Shown here in pieces: positions 20,836 to 32,929 of a stretch of 64,000 bases of DNA (the stretch's first letter is position 1; each line of letters opens with the position of its first letter). The stretch spans positions 42,700,901 through 42,764,900 of the forward strand of contig OX387183.1 in NCBI GenBank assembly GCA_947561395.2. Direction: 5' to 3'. This DNA is from Buxus sempervirens (taxonomy: Eukaryota; Streptophyta; Magnoliopsida; Buxales; Buxaceae). The translations under genes were made by a program, and so were the position numbers. The notes beneath the pieces were generated by a model. The model was not told the origin of the DNA, did not search any database, and was given only the letters and a program-made list of their open reading frames with translations.

Positions 20836-22022
20836 TGTAAGTGTGAAAACTCACACTCCTTTTATGACAAATGTTTGACAAATTATGTCTTCTAATAAAT
20901 CTTCAAGATGTGCAGATTAAATAAAGAAAATTCAGTAAATTTAGAAAAGAAGAAGAAGACGATGCTGCCACACAGCTACCACGCCGCTGGTAGCCCAATG
21001 AAATGAAAGATTTTCTAAACAGAGCATTTTATTGTAAAGGCACTTGCGAAGATCAACGCCGCTGCCACCCCGCTGGTAGCGCATAAGTTAATCAGTGCTT
21101 TGAAAGAAAGGTACGTGCACTAGCGTCGTAAGGTGACGCCGACACGCTGCTGGTAGCGCAAAGCAAGATTGAAGATTACATGATCAGCCGTGCACATGCC
21201 GTGTTCTCTCCCGCTAGCAGCTTGCTGGCAGCGCGCCCTTAACTGATTCAACCTGTTCTGAGCGGGATTTGAGTTCGCTTCCAGCCATCTACCCCGATCG
21301 CTTCATGACGCCACCAGTGCTCGACGCGATCTAAGTTTTATTCTTTAAATAGACGTGCTGTAATTTTTAGTAGCGACTTTTGATCTTTGGATCTTTTTGT
21401 TTTCGGATCTTGAGGTGTTTGAGATTCGATCAAATCGTTTTTAGAGAGTCGGCGATCGAGTGAGGGGGAGATCTGAGATAGATCACCTGGAATTGAAGAT
21501 AGAGGATTCTTCTTCAATTCGGAACTTCATCTGATCGTGTGATCGCCTGGACTGGTGATCAGCTTTGATTGATGCGTAGGTGGATTCCTACTACATTGGA
21601 TTGTCTCAGTGGATTCTGAGGTGATTGCTGCGATCTGGATTGATCGTGTTCTGCAGCTTGTGGATTCAAGCTGTGTTGCAGTTCGTGGATTCAAACTGAG
21701 GATCACTGGTGAGTGATTGTTTGCAATCTGGACTGATCGTGTTCTGCAGCTTGTGGATTCAAGCTGTGTTGCAGTTCGTGGATTCGAACTGTGAATTGCT
21801 ATTGAGTGAATCCAATTGTAAAGGTTAAGTATGTACTCCTTTGTAATTGTATTTTCATTCAATAGTGGATTTTCGAAGGGTTAGTCGCCTCATATAGACT
21901 CGAGGTTTTTCCTGGATCTGGATCCAGGTTTTCTCGTATAATTCTCTATGTATTGTTTCCGCATTGTTAAATTCTGAATTGTTGTAGATCGTGGACCTAT
22001 AGAGTAGTCCTCTACTCTTACA
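20836..22022 (+). repeat. 3' LTR of copia element
   Basis: It is 1187 bp, the same length as the 5' LTR, with the same dyads, TATA-like box and duplicated CTGCAGCTTGTGG segment. Differences from the 5' LTR are mostly transitions, several at CG or CHG sites. Confidence 0.95.
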
Positions 22023-22917
22023 TTTCTTTCATGTTATTTCTTTAATTTTTTTTCTTAATTTCCTTTTAGACAATATGCTTAACTAACATTCTTAATTTTT
22101 CTTAATTTCTTAATTATTTTTAGATAATATGCTTAATTAACATACTTAATTATAACAATCAGATTTTTTATTCTTTCCTTAATTTTTTAGATAATATGCC
22201 TAACTAACATATTTATTTTTTTTTCTTAATTATTTTTTAGATCATATGCTTAAACGTTTGTCACTTTTATAACACCTCTCCTTGCCTCCAAATCCTTGGA
22301 AATAAAAGTAAAAAAAATATGGAAAATAAAGTATAATTTTCAATGACCAAATATGATTGAGTTTTGTTTACCCATGCTTTGTGTAAATAAATTATCATAA
22401 GAAAAAAAATGAAAAAACATAAGAAAACAATTAAAAAAAAAATATTAGATGATGTGGCAAGGTTAAATAAATAATAATAATAATAATAAATAATATTTTT
22501 TGAAATAACCAAGTATATTGCCCCATGTTGAAATATTTGATTTAGATTTCTTTATTTTGGATTTTTTATATATGTATTATATTTTGTATAGGATGTAGCA
22601 TAGCAATCTCCATTCCTCTAATGTTTGTACACATGTGATCATAAAAAATTAAAAATAAAAAATATATAAAAGATAAAATATAAAAAAAATTAAATAACAG
22701 TAAATCAACCCAAATATTATCCAACTAATATAAGGGAACCCGCTTCAGTGGGGCAACCCAAGGTGTTCAAGGACTTCCCTGGGTTGTAATCGGGTCACTT
22801 ATTCGGAATCACTGGTGCAGACCGAAAATCAACAAGGTGTCTACCTGCACCATTTCACGTAGTGGCGACTCCATAAAACTTGTAACACACTTTTTCAGCA
22901 TGCCCGAGGTGCGCACA

Positions 22918-25515
22918 GGTAGAGCTGTGGGTGAACACACATCATATCATGAAGTAGAGGGGGCATCAATGTCCACTATAAGTAGCTGCGAATTTGGGAA
23001 ACCTGGGTTTCGCTCAAACTTTGGTCGAAGAGGAAACTGGCTACTGGTGTATAAGCCTCCTAGGAAGAAGAGAGAGCAAGGTGGGTTGGAACACTTGGAG
23101 CCGTCTGGAGGTTAATTCAGAAGGAAGAATTTCTCTTGTCGGAATTGCTAAAGTTGTCGGAGGTTGCTGAGATCTGTCCATCTTGACTGTGCGATTAGGA
23201 GCGATCAAGTAAGAAGTGTAGCTAAATTAACTGTGAGTAAATGGTTAGGGAGATTTAGGTTTCGTCCAGATCTAATTGGATCTGGAACAATGTTTTCTAC
23301 AGGAATTGGGATCGAAAAACCGATCGTCCATTGAAGTGATTTTTGGGAGCTACTGTCGTGTGAGATCTGAAGAGGATTACAAGTGATCGATCGTGAGGTT
23401 CTTCATATCAAGTGAGTAGCACTTTGTTTTATTCAAATTTTTAGCATATGGATGTGGTTTGGAGCCTGAGTTACAGTCGCCTAAGTTGATTCATCTGTTC
23501 TTGAACTGTTAATGAAGTTCGAATGATTTTTCGGTGATTTTTGTTGGATTGATTCCAATTAGGGTTGATCGATATTTTAGGAGGTATAGGAGTGGATTGG
23601 AGTTGAGATTGGCCATGGATTTGGGTTCAGATAGGTCGGAAAGCACCAAACAAAGTGTACCACAATTGCCGAGTTAAGATTTGAGTTGGCGCTAAGCGTG
23701 GTCAACTTGGCGCTAACCTCGGTGGACCTGGCGCCAACCTCTGGGGGTGAGCGCCAGGTGTGTTCTTCACAACAGAGTGTGGCTAATGGTGTAGGCACTC
23801 TGGAACTGGTTTGAGCCTCATGAAACCTATCCTATGAGTTGAGGTAAGTAGGTGGAAGGTTACGGATGGGGCGGTAAGCTCCGAAATGTTTATAAACAAA
23901 TTAGGAAGTATAAATTCTATAAATAAGAGAAAACTTCTGGGAAACAGTAGTTGCTGAAGATTTCCTCCAGCACCTTCTTGCTAACCTATTCGACCAATTC
24001 ATGTGAAGCTGAAAAAGCTTGTCTAAACATCCCAAGCCTAATCTTCAGAAATCTAAGGGAGGAATATTGATGTGAAATGAAGACTTTTGGGAATATAATT
24101 GCGGTTATATGTGGGAAGGTCAAACCTATTAGAGGAAGGGTTATTTGTTGAAATCAGCAACTATAGGAGGGGTGATTACATCTATAAAATTCAGACTTCA
24201 TGATTGGAGCTTAAAACTCTATTTCTAGCCAGCCAAAGTGGTGATTTCCATATTTGAGTTAGGTGATGGGTTAGGAGTTATACACCTCCAAATTAAAGTT
24301 TGAAACAATACAATGAGTGGGAAAGGAAAGTAGGAAGTAAATTTTCTGCATCGCTGAGTTAGTAAGGTTTCATCTGGGTTTTCGTTTACTGGTTTGCTAT
24401 CGAAATACCGAATTGTTCAACCCTTTACTATTCAAAATTGTTACTTTTGGTTTGATTAAGTTTAGAAAACTTTTTGAGCAGATTTTTAAAATGAGTATTC
24501 CATAGACATTTGCATTATTTGTTGTTGGATTAAAGTATATGGAACCCCATTGGGGGGGGGGGGGGGGTGTAATGGTCCGAGTGACCCATGATAACAGCAA
24601 CTATATCTGATGACTAGCTTTGTTCTATGTTGGAGATTCATGTTATTTTATCGGTTATGGTAAAATTGTAGATTTTGAGATTACTATTGGTTTATCTTGT
24701 CCTGAATCCATGTCTAAGCTTAGTAATGAAATGCTTTTGCTTTATTGGGGTACTGGAATGGCCTTGTGTGTTACCACGCCCGGTGTAGAATAGCCAGATA
24801 CCCTTACTAGGCTTGATTGTCAATGCCAATACCCGGAGTAAGTCGGCATTGGATGATGATACCTTGAGTAGGCCGTCATTTCAGAGTTCCGATACCCTGA
24901 ATAGGCCGGAACTGTGTACATGGAGGTGTAGATGTCGCCTTGGCATGTTGATTAACCAATTAAAGCAGGATTCATAACATTGACCATATCATGATCGTTC
25001 TTATTACTGTTGGGCATTGTTTATCTGTATTATCGATATTAAATGATTTCAGATAGATATTGTATTCCTTGGATTATTAGAGACCGTTATTAATCGTGGC
25101 ATATTTAGTATTGATATTATTTCTACATGCATGTGCTACTCACTAAGATATTCGTATCTCACTCCTTTGTTTTGGTTTTGTTTTCAGATACTCGTGGTGA
25201 GGTGACGACTGGGGTAGATCCTTCCAGCTTATATAGGAAGGAGGATTATTTCTACATTCCATAGACTAGTAGGTTTATTCTTTGATTGGCATATTGATTG
25301 GATTGATTTGGGAAATGTAATAATTGATACCAGGATTATGGTTTGATGGCACTTAAACAAATATTTTACCATGTTTCCTAATAGATAGCTGTTGCACTCT
25401 GATTTGAAATACTCATATGGTTAAACCAGCATTCATATGAGTCATTGAGCTCATACATAACACTCCATGAGACATGTTATAGCTTTCTTGAACAACACGG
25501 ATCCGGGGCGTTACA
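22918..25515 (+). mobile_element. LTR-E segment (gypsy-like LTR, 3' portion)
   Basis: It ends GGGGCGTTACA at 25515, exactly where homology to the LTR-D 3' LTR starts (25516). The following ATTAA would be the target duplication. The LTR-C element inserted at 22917/22918 hides its 5' part, which is off the window. Content includes a GCGC-word cluster at 23690-23760, a run of 16 G at 24552-24567, and a repetitive 'ATACC(C)..AGTAGGCC' stretch (24790-24920). The likeness to Tekay/Del LTRs is an impression only. No gene. Confidence 0.6.
23690..23762 (+). repeat. GGCGCTAA / ACCTGGCGC dyads in LTR-E
   Basis: Two TTGGCGCTAA copies are followed by ACCTGGCGC and its inverse GCGCCAGGT, giving 9-bp perfect arms. 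The word is shared with LTR-B copy B1. Confidence 0.8.
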
Positions 25516-28132
25516 ATTAATGAGGGAAACTCCAAACAAGACTTGAATCACTTTTATTTGTGCTCAAAATGTGACTACTAGTTACTGGAATTGTATAAAC
25601 TTTGATTTTCATTGAACTTATATTTCATGAGTTTTATTTGAAATATATTTAAGAAATTGCATATGTCATCCCGCAAAAGGTTTTATCTTGGGTTTATAAG
25701 GATTGAATCATGGTGATCTCTTGGAAGTGAAAGTTTTGGTATGTATTGGATTGTGGTATGTTGGTTTTATTGTGTTTTGTGTCAGTGGGCTTAGCTGGTT
25801 ATAGATCCATAGTTTTGGCTGGTTAGCTAAGTGGTATTTCGTTTGGGTTAAGTTACTCCTTGTGCGAGCGTGCTTCCTTTGCAAGTTAGTTTGCATTAGG
25901 GTGTCCTGTGTCTCTAGGGTCATTTCGATCCTCACTGGTGATTCCTGTACATTTGGATCAGCGGCCATCTCCATGTATTGATTTTTGTGCTGCATGCTGG
26001 TGGTACATACCAATTCTACTGAGTTCATGTGCAATAAGTCAATGAATACGGCTCCTATCTAAGGTGATATTCACGGGTTTGAGTGTCTTAGAAGCATTGC
26101 TATTAATCGTACGGTGGTATAGCATTTGTTTGAGTGTCATCTCAAAAACTTATCATCTTTGTGAGTCCTACAACGACACGTGTTTTATCACTATTCGTCA
26201 ATTTTATTTATCGATGTCATCTTTTGCTGGTATTTTATGTATGAATACATGTTTTATCGCTTTACTTGGAATTGCCAGTAATAACTTGGATTTATCGCCT
26301 TATCGTGGATTAATCATAGACCTCATGACTACTTGCTTAATTTAGACTGTTTACTTGCATGCACCTGCTACCTGCTGAGATGTAAATCTCACTCCGTTTT
26401 CACCTATTGTGCGCGCGTGGGAAACGCGGCACGGGGAAGTTCAGAGTCGCCACCGCCTGATGGCGTGCAGGCGAACACCTGGGTGCCTAATCTTGTCTAT
26501 TTAAGGCTTTTGGTATGCGGCTTGAGATTCTAAGTCGGTTCTCGGTTGTGGTCTGGGGAAGTCCGTAGACACCCCAGTCCACCTCGTCGGATGACGGGTC
26601 CTGTGGGTTCTCTGGTTTGAGTCAGCTTGCCTTGGTTTTTTCACCCGATTCCTAATTCGATATGCAATTTGGTTAAGTCTGTCGGGACCACCTAAGTGGT
26701 GTGGGTCCCTTTAATGGATTTTATCTTATTTACTTTAGGTTATCTGAGTCCGGTTGGGTGGGCCCCGTTGGAAGGCCCACGGTGCCCTTGGTGGGCTTGG
26801 GTAAGCCATGTGCCCATGTGGGCCTCTGTCTAAGCCTAGGAGGCCCTGTGGGCTTAGGTGAAGTGAGTTGGTTTTACATTAATTGTTTAAGTTGGTATTT
26901 TAGGTGATTTTCATGTTATAAGTGGGTCTGCATTGGTTTGCGGGCCCTGAGTGGGCCCCCATGATGGATGCCAAAAAATGTTTTCAACTTATCTTGTTTA
27001 CGTTTGCCAAAGTCTTTTGGACATTGGGCATGGGGCCCGTAGTCCAGTTTTGGGCTTGAAAGCCCAAATTCCATGAAGTTAGGGCTTGAGCCCTTCCTTT
27101 GGTTTGGTTAGTGGGCTTTGGTGGGCCCGATAGGCCCTTGCCCTGGGTCTCGGCCAAACCATGCAATTCATATTCTCATTCCACACAACAAGGTTTGGGT
27201 GGGCCGCATTAGGTTTGGCCCATCCGATTCAATTGGTTAAATTGGCTCAACTTGCTTATTTCACATGCTTCTAGGTTTATTGGGCTTGCTGGGCCCCGTT
27301 GGAAGGCCCACTAGTGTGCCATATTGGACCGGTGGTCCAAGTCCCATATTGGGTTTCCGGGTCACCCGGAAACCCTATTGGTTTGTTTGGTTTAGTTAGG
27401 AGATTATCCAAATCAATGAAAATCAAGGATCACACACGGAAATGCACTTAAAGGGTTTTGCCATGTAGGTGGTTTTTTTTTGTGGGCTTCCTGGGGGATT
27501 ACTTCAAGTTGTGTGGGCCCTGGGGTGGCCCTCATTTGTTCAGGTTTGGGGAAGACCTCCACTTCTGCTTCCCTTGTGATTTTCCAGCTAAGGCAATGGG
27601 GAAAAGGAGAGGGCATGGGGTCGCTGCCCTCCACTTTTCTCCAGCAGCGGGTAACAACGAGGTAGGGGTCTTAGCACCCCCCACCTGGGTATTTTAAAGT
27701 CACTAACTACATGTCCAAGCTGTAAACCACATCTGAACTTCATGCCTAACTATTCTAACATATACGTACATGCTTTACATTGATAAGGTAGCCACAATGA
27801 AGTGGGGACAGCAACTAATATTAAGATAATCAAACATGCCGAGCTAAAAAAGATAGGCTTGGGGGACTGTCTTAGAGGTGCTGGGGTAAGGTATTCAGGC
27901 ACACGAAAAATCCACATGCATTCCAAGGTGAGGGAACATGCACTTATATCTAGAAAATGAAAACAGCAAGCACTAATAAAAGAAAAGTACATGGCTGGAT
28001 GTTAATGGGCTAGGCTTGACAAGCAAAGTTAAGAAAAAAAATAGGGAAACATTGGGGTGGAGGAACATGTTTATTGAGCACCAAACAGCAAAGAAATCAA
28101 AGTAAAAGGGCACTTAGGGGTGTGCAAACCTG

Positions 28133-29115
28133 TTGGGGACAGCAACTAGAAAGGACTAAGCATGCTACCGGAATGTACATGGAGATTAACCTAATACAGG
28201 CACCTAGAGCAGCAGCTCTTAAGGGAAATTAAACATGCCAAAAGGGAGGTGGGAGCCTCATAAAAAGTAGGAGGGGGAGGCCTTCATGCATAGCTGTGAT
28301 GGTCTAGTGCGAAGGAAGATCCCAGGTTGCCTAAGCCTGCAGGGACAGCAACAAACAATGAGGACTTGCTGCTATCTCCAGCAGCAGCCCTCTTGGACCA
28401 TGCTAGGGGGGTTATGGGGTAATGGGAGGCATGCTTGGACACTTAAAAAACACAGCTAATTACCCGGGGTGAAGGGAGCATGGGGAGTGCAAATCTGCTG
28501 GGAACAGCAGTGGCACGAAAGCCTACTCCTGTTCCCAGCAGCAACTTGAAGGCAACACTATAAAGGGGGTGAGGGAGGGGATCATACATGCATATGCAAG
28601 GACAGCAACATGACAACCTTATGGCATAGAAAACATGCTTTGGTACATGAAGAACACAGCAAGCTCTAAAAAAGACATACATTCATACCTCATAACAATA
28701 GCAAACAAGTAGACAAACACAAAAAAAAGAGAAAGGCTCCCAAGCACAGCTGCGGCCAGCACCTGATCTCCAAGGATTATTTATCTAAAAAAAAAGGAAA
28801 ATTAGGTCTGAACCCTCCTGGGCACTCTCACTAACCAATTAACACTTCATATTAACAAGAAAGGAGCATGAGAGGGGCTACTTGGTGTTGGAGAACTTGC
28901 TAGGGACAGCTATGGCACCAAGGCCTACTGCTGTCCCCAACAGCAGCCTAAGGGGATCATTTCAAGTGGGTAGGAGGCCATGCTTGCCCGGGCCATGAAA
29001 CAACAGGTCATATGCAAAGGAGAACATGCATGCATGACAAGTAGGGGGGGTTCAGATGTGATGGCAGATCTGCTGGGAGCAGTAGTAACACCAAGGCATG
29101 TTACTGTTCCCAGCA
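28133..29115 (-). repeat. Long CAGCAG dyads in the transcribed part of B2
   Basis: The best dyad (28497-28540) has perfect 12-bp arms TGCTGGGAACAG / CTGTTCCCAGCA. Related ones lie at about 28345-28395, 28897-28943 and 29071-29115 (13 of 14 arm bases paired), plus a half-site at 28133. They lie downstream of the TATA box and could fold in RNA. Confidence 0.85.
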
Positions 29116-29784
29116 GCATCCCGTATACGTAAGGGGGATTGGGGGAGAAGGAGACATAAGCTTGGCATCTCTCAGCGACAGCAGAAAACAAGAAAAGAAA
29201 AGCACTCAACCACGACGATTATATGCAAGGGTATAGCTTCTAGCTTACATCTAAACCTATCCACAAGTTGACTAAACCCACACCTAGAACAAGGACATGT
29301 GAAAGATATACATGCTACAACCATAACCAAAAAAAAAAACAGCAAGCATAAGAGGGGTATGGCCAGCAACATAACACCAGAAATCCTTAAAAAGAAGGTG
29401 AGGAAAGGGGAGAAAAAAGAAGGGAAATGGGGCCATTATAGGGATACATGAGATTATAAACCAAGAAGGAACATGCTCCTTCTGAAAACTACTTAACATG
29501 GACCCATGGACAGCTGCCAAGGAGGCTAAAAAGGATGTGAAAATGGGCTCATATGCCTCCCCAAAAACCCTACGTGGAACCCTTGCTGGTGGTGGTTCTC
29601 ATGAACAAAGAAATAGAACACATACATGCTTAGAATACCATGGTAGTGAGTTCATGCAAAAGAAGATGACAAGCTTGAGAAATCCTTCAAAAAAAAATCT
29701 GATTTTGATATATGTGGAATGCAAAGTGCTGAGGACCCTTACCTGGAAAGGGGGCTGCTGCCTCCTCTTATAAAAAAAATTAAT

Positions 29785-29991
29785 TTATCCGGCCTTGGAG
29801 GCTAGATACACTATATACCATGTGTATCCGGCCTTGAAGGCCGGATAAAAAACATAATAATTGGCAAAAATTAATTCCGCCGCGAATTTGTCGGAGAATC
29901 GGCGTGAATCTCGCCGGGCAAATCTTTGTATCCCGCCTTGGAGTCCGGATATGAAGAGGAGCAAGTGTATCCGGCATTAAATGCCGGATAC
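29785..29991 (-). repeat. TATCCGG dyads in B2, 39-bp spacing in two pairs
   Basis: 25-bp dyads start at 29785, 29824, 29928 and 29967, with steps of 39, 104 and 39. The LTR-B copy at the right end has steps of 39, 104, 39 and 39, so this architecture belongs to the family. The array sits just upstream (on the minus strand) of the TATA box. Confidence 0.93.
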
Positions 29992-31054
29992 AAATCGAAA
30001 AATTCCGATTTGCCCTTCGACTTGACCGATTCGACCGATTCTACCGATTTGACACTTTTGGATATCTACGGATCGCCCCGTACGAATTTTTATTTAGTCC
30101 TTGAGATTTTTGGATATTCAAGATTTAGTCCCTGAGATATTTTGCTGCGTTGGCTGCCACGTGGGCAGTTTCTGCGCCACATGTGCAGCTTTCGGCTTTG
30201 CTGCTCGGAAACTTCGACAGCTCATATCTCACTCATCTGAACTCCGATCTGAGCAAACTCAATTGCGTTGAACTCATATCAGAGCCCTCTATTTAATGAC
30301 ATAGGGCTAAGCACTTGGCACGGGGTTCGAGGAAAAGTCAACTTTTGGCCTTCCCTTAAGTTTGACCACCCGTAGAACCCTCATCCGGACTTCGATTCCA
30401 GCAAACTTAGTTGCGTTGGAACCGTGTCGAGATTTTTTATCCAATGGTATAGAGCAAGGCACTTGGCACGGAATTCGAGGAAAAGTCACCCCTCAGCTCT
30501 TCCTCAAGTTTGACCTCCCGCAGAACCTTCATCCGGACTCCGATTCCTGCAAACCCAATTGCGTTGGACTCGTGTCAGGATTCTCCATCCACTGAGATCA
30601 AGCAAGGTGGCCAAATTTCACTAGATTAAAAAGTCAACTTTTCACCCCTCAGGGTTTGACTTTTTAGCCTGGCTTTGCATTTCTGGCTTTTTGGGAGCGC
30701 AAAAATGAGGTGCTCACACCTATTTTTCAGGTTTGCTTGGAGAGATCGCGAAGATGGGGTTTATTTGATGGGTAGAATTGTAATTGATATTATTGTCCAC
30801 ATTTTGATTAGACAAATTTTATTGTAAACTGATTTGATTAAATTGAATAAAGAATTGTTTTATTTCCCACCAGAACTCTGATGGAATTAACTAACTTTAA
30901 AATTTATTGTGAATCTTAGTTTGTATCGGACCCCAACTTTGTGGTTATACCTCGGGGTTTGGTTGTTGAACCGGACTTTGGTTGTTACAGTAGAGAACCG
31001 GGTTTGGGTTGGGTGCCAGTTTTGCATTGACCCGGGTTCAGGGCATTACAGAGG

Positions 31055-31066
31055 TGGTATCAGAGC
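31055..31066 (+). other. Primer binding site (iMet tRNA) of LTR-D element
   Basis: TGGTATCAGAGC lies four bases after the LTR end at 31050. It proves the sense orientation of an element whose only gene is antisense. Confidence 0.92.
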
Positions 31067-31464
31067 AACAAGATCTAAAACCTAGCTAGGACATAAATTC
31101 TTAGGTGGGTAGTGGGATTGAATGCACGTTAGTTAAAAGCATGTTATTTTAGGATGAGAGACTTTGATTTGATTTGCATGTTGTGAATACTATTGTTTGA
31201 TAATATTATAATGCTATTATTACTATTGGATGGTATATTATTAACCTAATTAAATTAAAAACTTGCAATATAAACCTGTGATTGTTAAAAGATGAATTTT
31301 CATGCAAGAAAGTAAACAAAAATATGAAATAGACAAAATTTAACAAAATGATCTGATATATATGATGAACCAATACAAAGCTTGATATACAGCTGTATCC
31401 TCAATAAAATAGAATAAAAGACCTAGGAACTAAATACAACCAAAGTAACCAAAAAGTATATACA

Positions 31465-32929
31465 CTACACATCTGTCCCAAAATGAAAAAGAAACAAATA
31501 GACAATACAAACTCTAAACAAGAAAGATAAAAATAAGCTAGATGGTCCAGCATCATCTCCTCCATGTCCAGCACCATCCCCAGTACCATTGTCTCCATCT
31601 CTAGTCCCAGCAGCTCCACCATCATCACCATCTCCTCCCTGGCCTCCATCACTGTCATCATCATCTACACTATGCATGTATGCTCCGAATAGTCGGCACA
31701 GTCTAATGTGGGCACCATGCATGGAGCCTAACAGGAACTGTATAGTAGAGAACACCTCCTGCATAGTAGCCTGGGTCTTCTCTATCCTCTCTTGAGTCGC
31801 TGCCAAACCTGCCATCTGCTGAAATACTAGAGGCATATAGGTGGCCATCGAACTCACAGGGTCCCGTGTAGATCTCATGTCACCTGTGGAATTAAGAAGG
31901 GGAGCAGTAGAACTGGAGGGAATAGATGAGGGATCAGCTGTAGAGGGAGGAACATCAGCTGTAGAGGTAGATGGAAGGGAAGAGGAAGGAATGTGAGCTG
32001 AAGGTGGAGCAGGAGAAGAAGGGGGAGCATCAAGAGAAGTAGGAGCAGGGGCAGAGGCAGAATGAGCATCAGAGGTAGAAGGAGCAAAAGTGGAAGGAGC
32101 AGTGGGAGAAGGACCAGCAACAGTATCAACTGGCCTCCTAGAACGAGTAAGACCCGTAGTAGCTCTGAAAATAGGATGGCTCAAAACCAAAGGGCGGAAT
32201 TGAGGATACTGAGCTGGCGATGCTGATACAAGCCAAGCTATTAGATAGCCATAGGGAAGAGCAATAGATCTCTCAGGGTCCTCGTAAACCCCAAGGATGG
32301 TAGAAATAATCACCGAAGGAAGGCCGATGGAATCGCCCTTCAGGACGGCATAAAGAAAGAGAGCGAGAACTAGGAATAGAGGAAAGGTGAGAAACTGGCC
32401 AGAGGTTCTTGAAAACGATCCTTAGAAGAAGACTGGTGGTAAGAGGGAAGCCGGAAGTGTGTAGAGCACCCATACCATCATACTCGGTCGCCTCCCCTGT
32501 AAGGGATGTGGCGACAGTAGAGAAGTTCGATGTGGCCTCACCTGAATAAGGATAGACAAGGTGCTCTACCCTAGGGATATGTAGACTGGCAGAGATAGTG
32601 TCAGGAAAAACCAAGAATCTAGAGCTTCTAATATAGGAATAAAAAGAAAACCGGTCGGGAGAAATCTCATGGATATTGCTGTAGAACTCCCTAACCAACT
32701 CCTCGCAAGTGGAAGCAAAACCACTAAAGAGGGATAGCCACCCTCTACCCTCAATAAGACTCAGAATGGTAGGAGCAAAGTCCTCAAATACAACACTCCT
32801 CTCTAAGAGAATTGTCCTATCCTTGAATTGTCCCTCATATTTCTCCTTTTCTGTGTCGGAATAAAATCTAATGTCTCTATGGTCCACCCTAGCCCTCTTA
32901 GAGGGATTCCCAACTAAGGTCCTAGCCAT
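31465..32929 (-). pseudogene. Antisense gene of LTR-D element, 'putative plant transposon protein' domain
   Basis: The ATG at 32927-32929 gives MARTLVGNPSKRARV (NLS-like). A conserved block follows: RTILLERSVVFEDF, GWLSLFSGFA, ELVREFYSNIH and a YIRSSRFLVF segment. One frameshift near 32370-32390 moves the continuation to the frame ending at 31465, which carries GDSIGLPSVIISTILG and ALPYGYLIAWLV. A long Ser/Pro/Ala linker, a helical AATQERIEKTQATMQEV stretch and an acidic Gly-rich tail complete it. Total is about 480 residues. The block order and linker-helix layout match the copia third ORF at 19059-20348. A 3' splice site (AATCCTAG) abuts the ATG, and a donor CTTCAG/GTACGC lies at 33474/33475, giving a leader intron. 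Function unknown; coding capacity is nearly intact. Confidence 0.78.

Larger units (their letters stand above)
8093..22022 (+). mobile_element. Ty1/copia retrotransposon, Sirevirus-like, full length
   Basis: The LTRs (8093-9279 and 20836-22022) are the same length, 1187 bp, and the element is flanked by a perfect 5-bp target duplication TTTCT (8088-8092 and 22023-22027). The internal order is iMet PBS, gag-protease-integrase-RT-RNase H, spacer, a third ORF with its own promoter-like region, and PPT. By eye the LTRs differ at roughly two dozen sites (about 2%), so the insertion is young. Sirevirus assignment rests on the third ORF, the repeated GGGGGAG PPT and the gag/RT type. Three in-frame stops and a nested LTR-B copy make it defective. 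Confidence 0.93.
6871..22917 (+). mobile_element. 3' LTR of LTR-C element, split by a copia insertion
   Basis: The LTR begins TGTCAGCACC (6871) and ends GTGCGCACA (22917). Its two halves, 6871-8092 and 22023-22917, are separated by the copia element and its duplicated TTTCT. Both ends agree with the reverse-strand solo copy at 51100-59999. Without the insertion the LTR is about 2.1 kb. It is AT-rich, with no dyad array that I could recognise and no gene. An (AAT)n microsatellite lies near 22466-22496. The 3' flank is GGTAG. Confidence 0.85.
26408..30718 (-). mobile_element. LTR-B copy B2 (reverse strand)
   Basis: This 4311-bp insertion has a perfect CCTAT duplication (26403-26407 and 30719-30723). 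Read on the minus strand it starts TGTGAGCACCTCATTTTTGC at 30718 and ends in CGCGCACA at 26408. Going along the minus strand, TATCCGG dyads (29991-29785) precede a TATA box (about 29768-29774), followed by a transcribed region with long CAGCAG-type dyads (29115-28133) and then two GGGCCCCGTTGGAAGG motifs (27292 and 26762). It has no PBS or pol and is probably a solo LTR. Confidence 0.9.
25516..31050 (+). repeat. 5' LTR of LTR-D element (3' part), split by LTR-B copy B2
   Basis: Bases 25516-26407 and 30719-31050 match 38882-40095 in order and without the insertion. It ends GGGCATTACA. Differences from the 3' LTR are clearly more frequent than between the copia LTRs, so this element is older. 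The minus-strand ORF at 25708-26034 recurs at 39157-39396 only because the LTRs are repeats. Confidence 0.9.

Noticed and set aside
24552-24567. Run of 16 G (possible G-quadruplex or regulatory tract)
   Set aside because: A single homopolymer in an LTR, as likely to be slippage or assembly noise; no paired tracts nearby.
25708-26034. Conserved minus-strand ORF with a near copy at 39157-39396
   Set aside because: The similarity is due to the two LTRs of the LTR-D element; the frame is not intact in both.
31875-32129. Leu-rich 84-residue minus-strand ORF
   Set aside because: It is the alternative frame of the Ser/Pro/Ala-rich linker of the LTR-D antisense gene.
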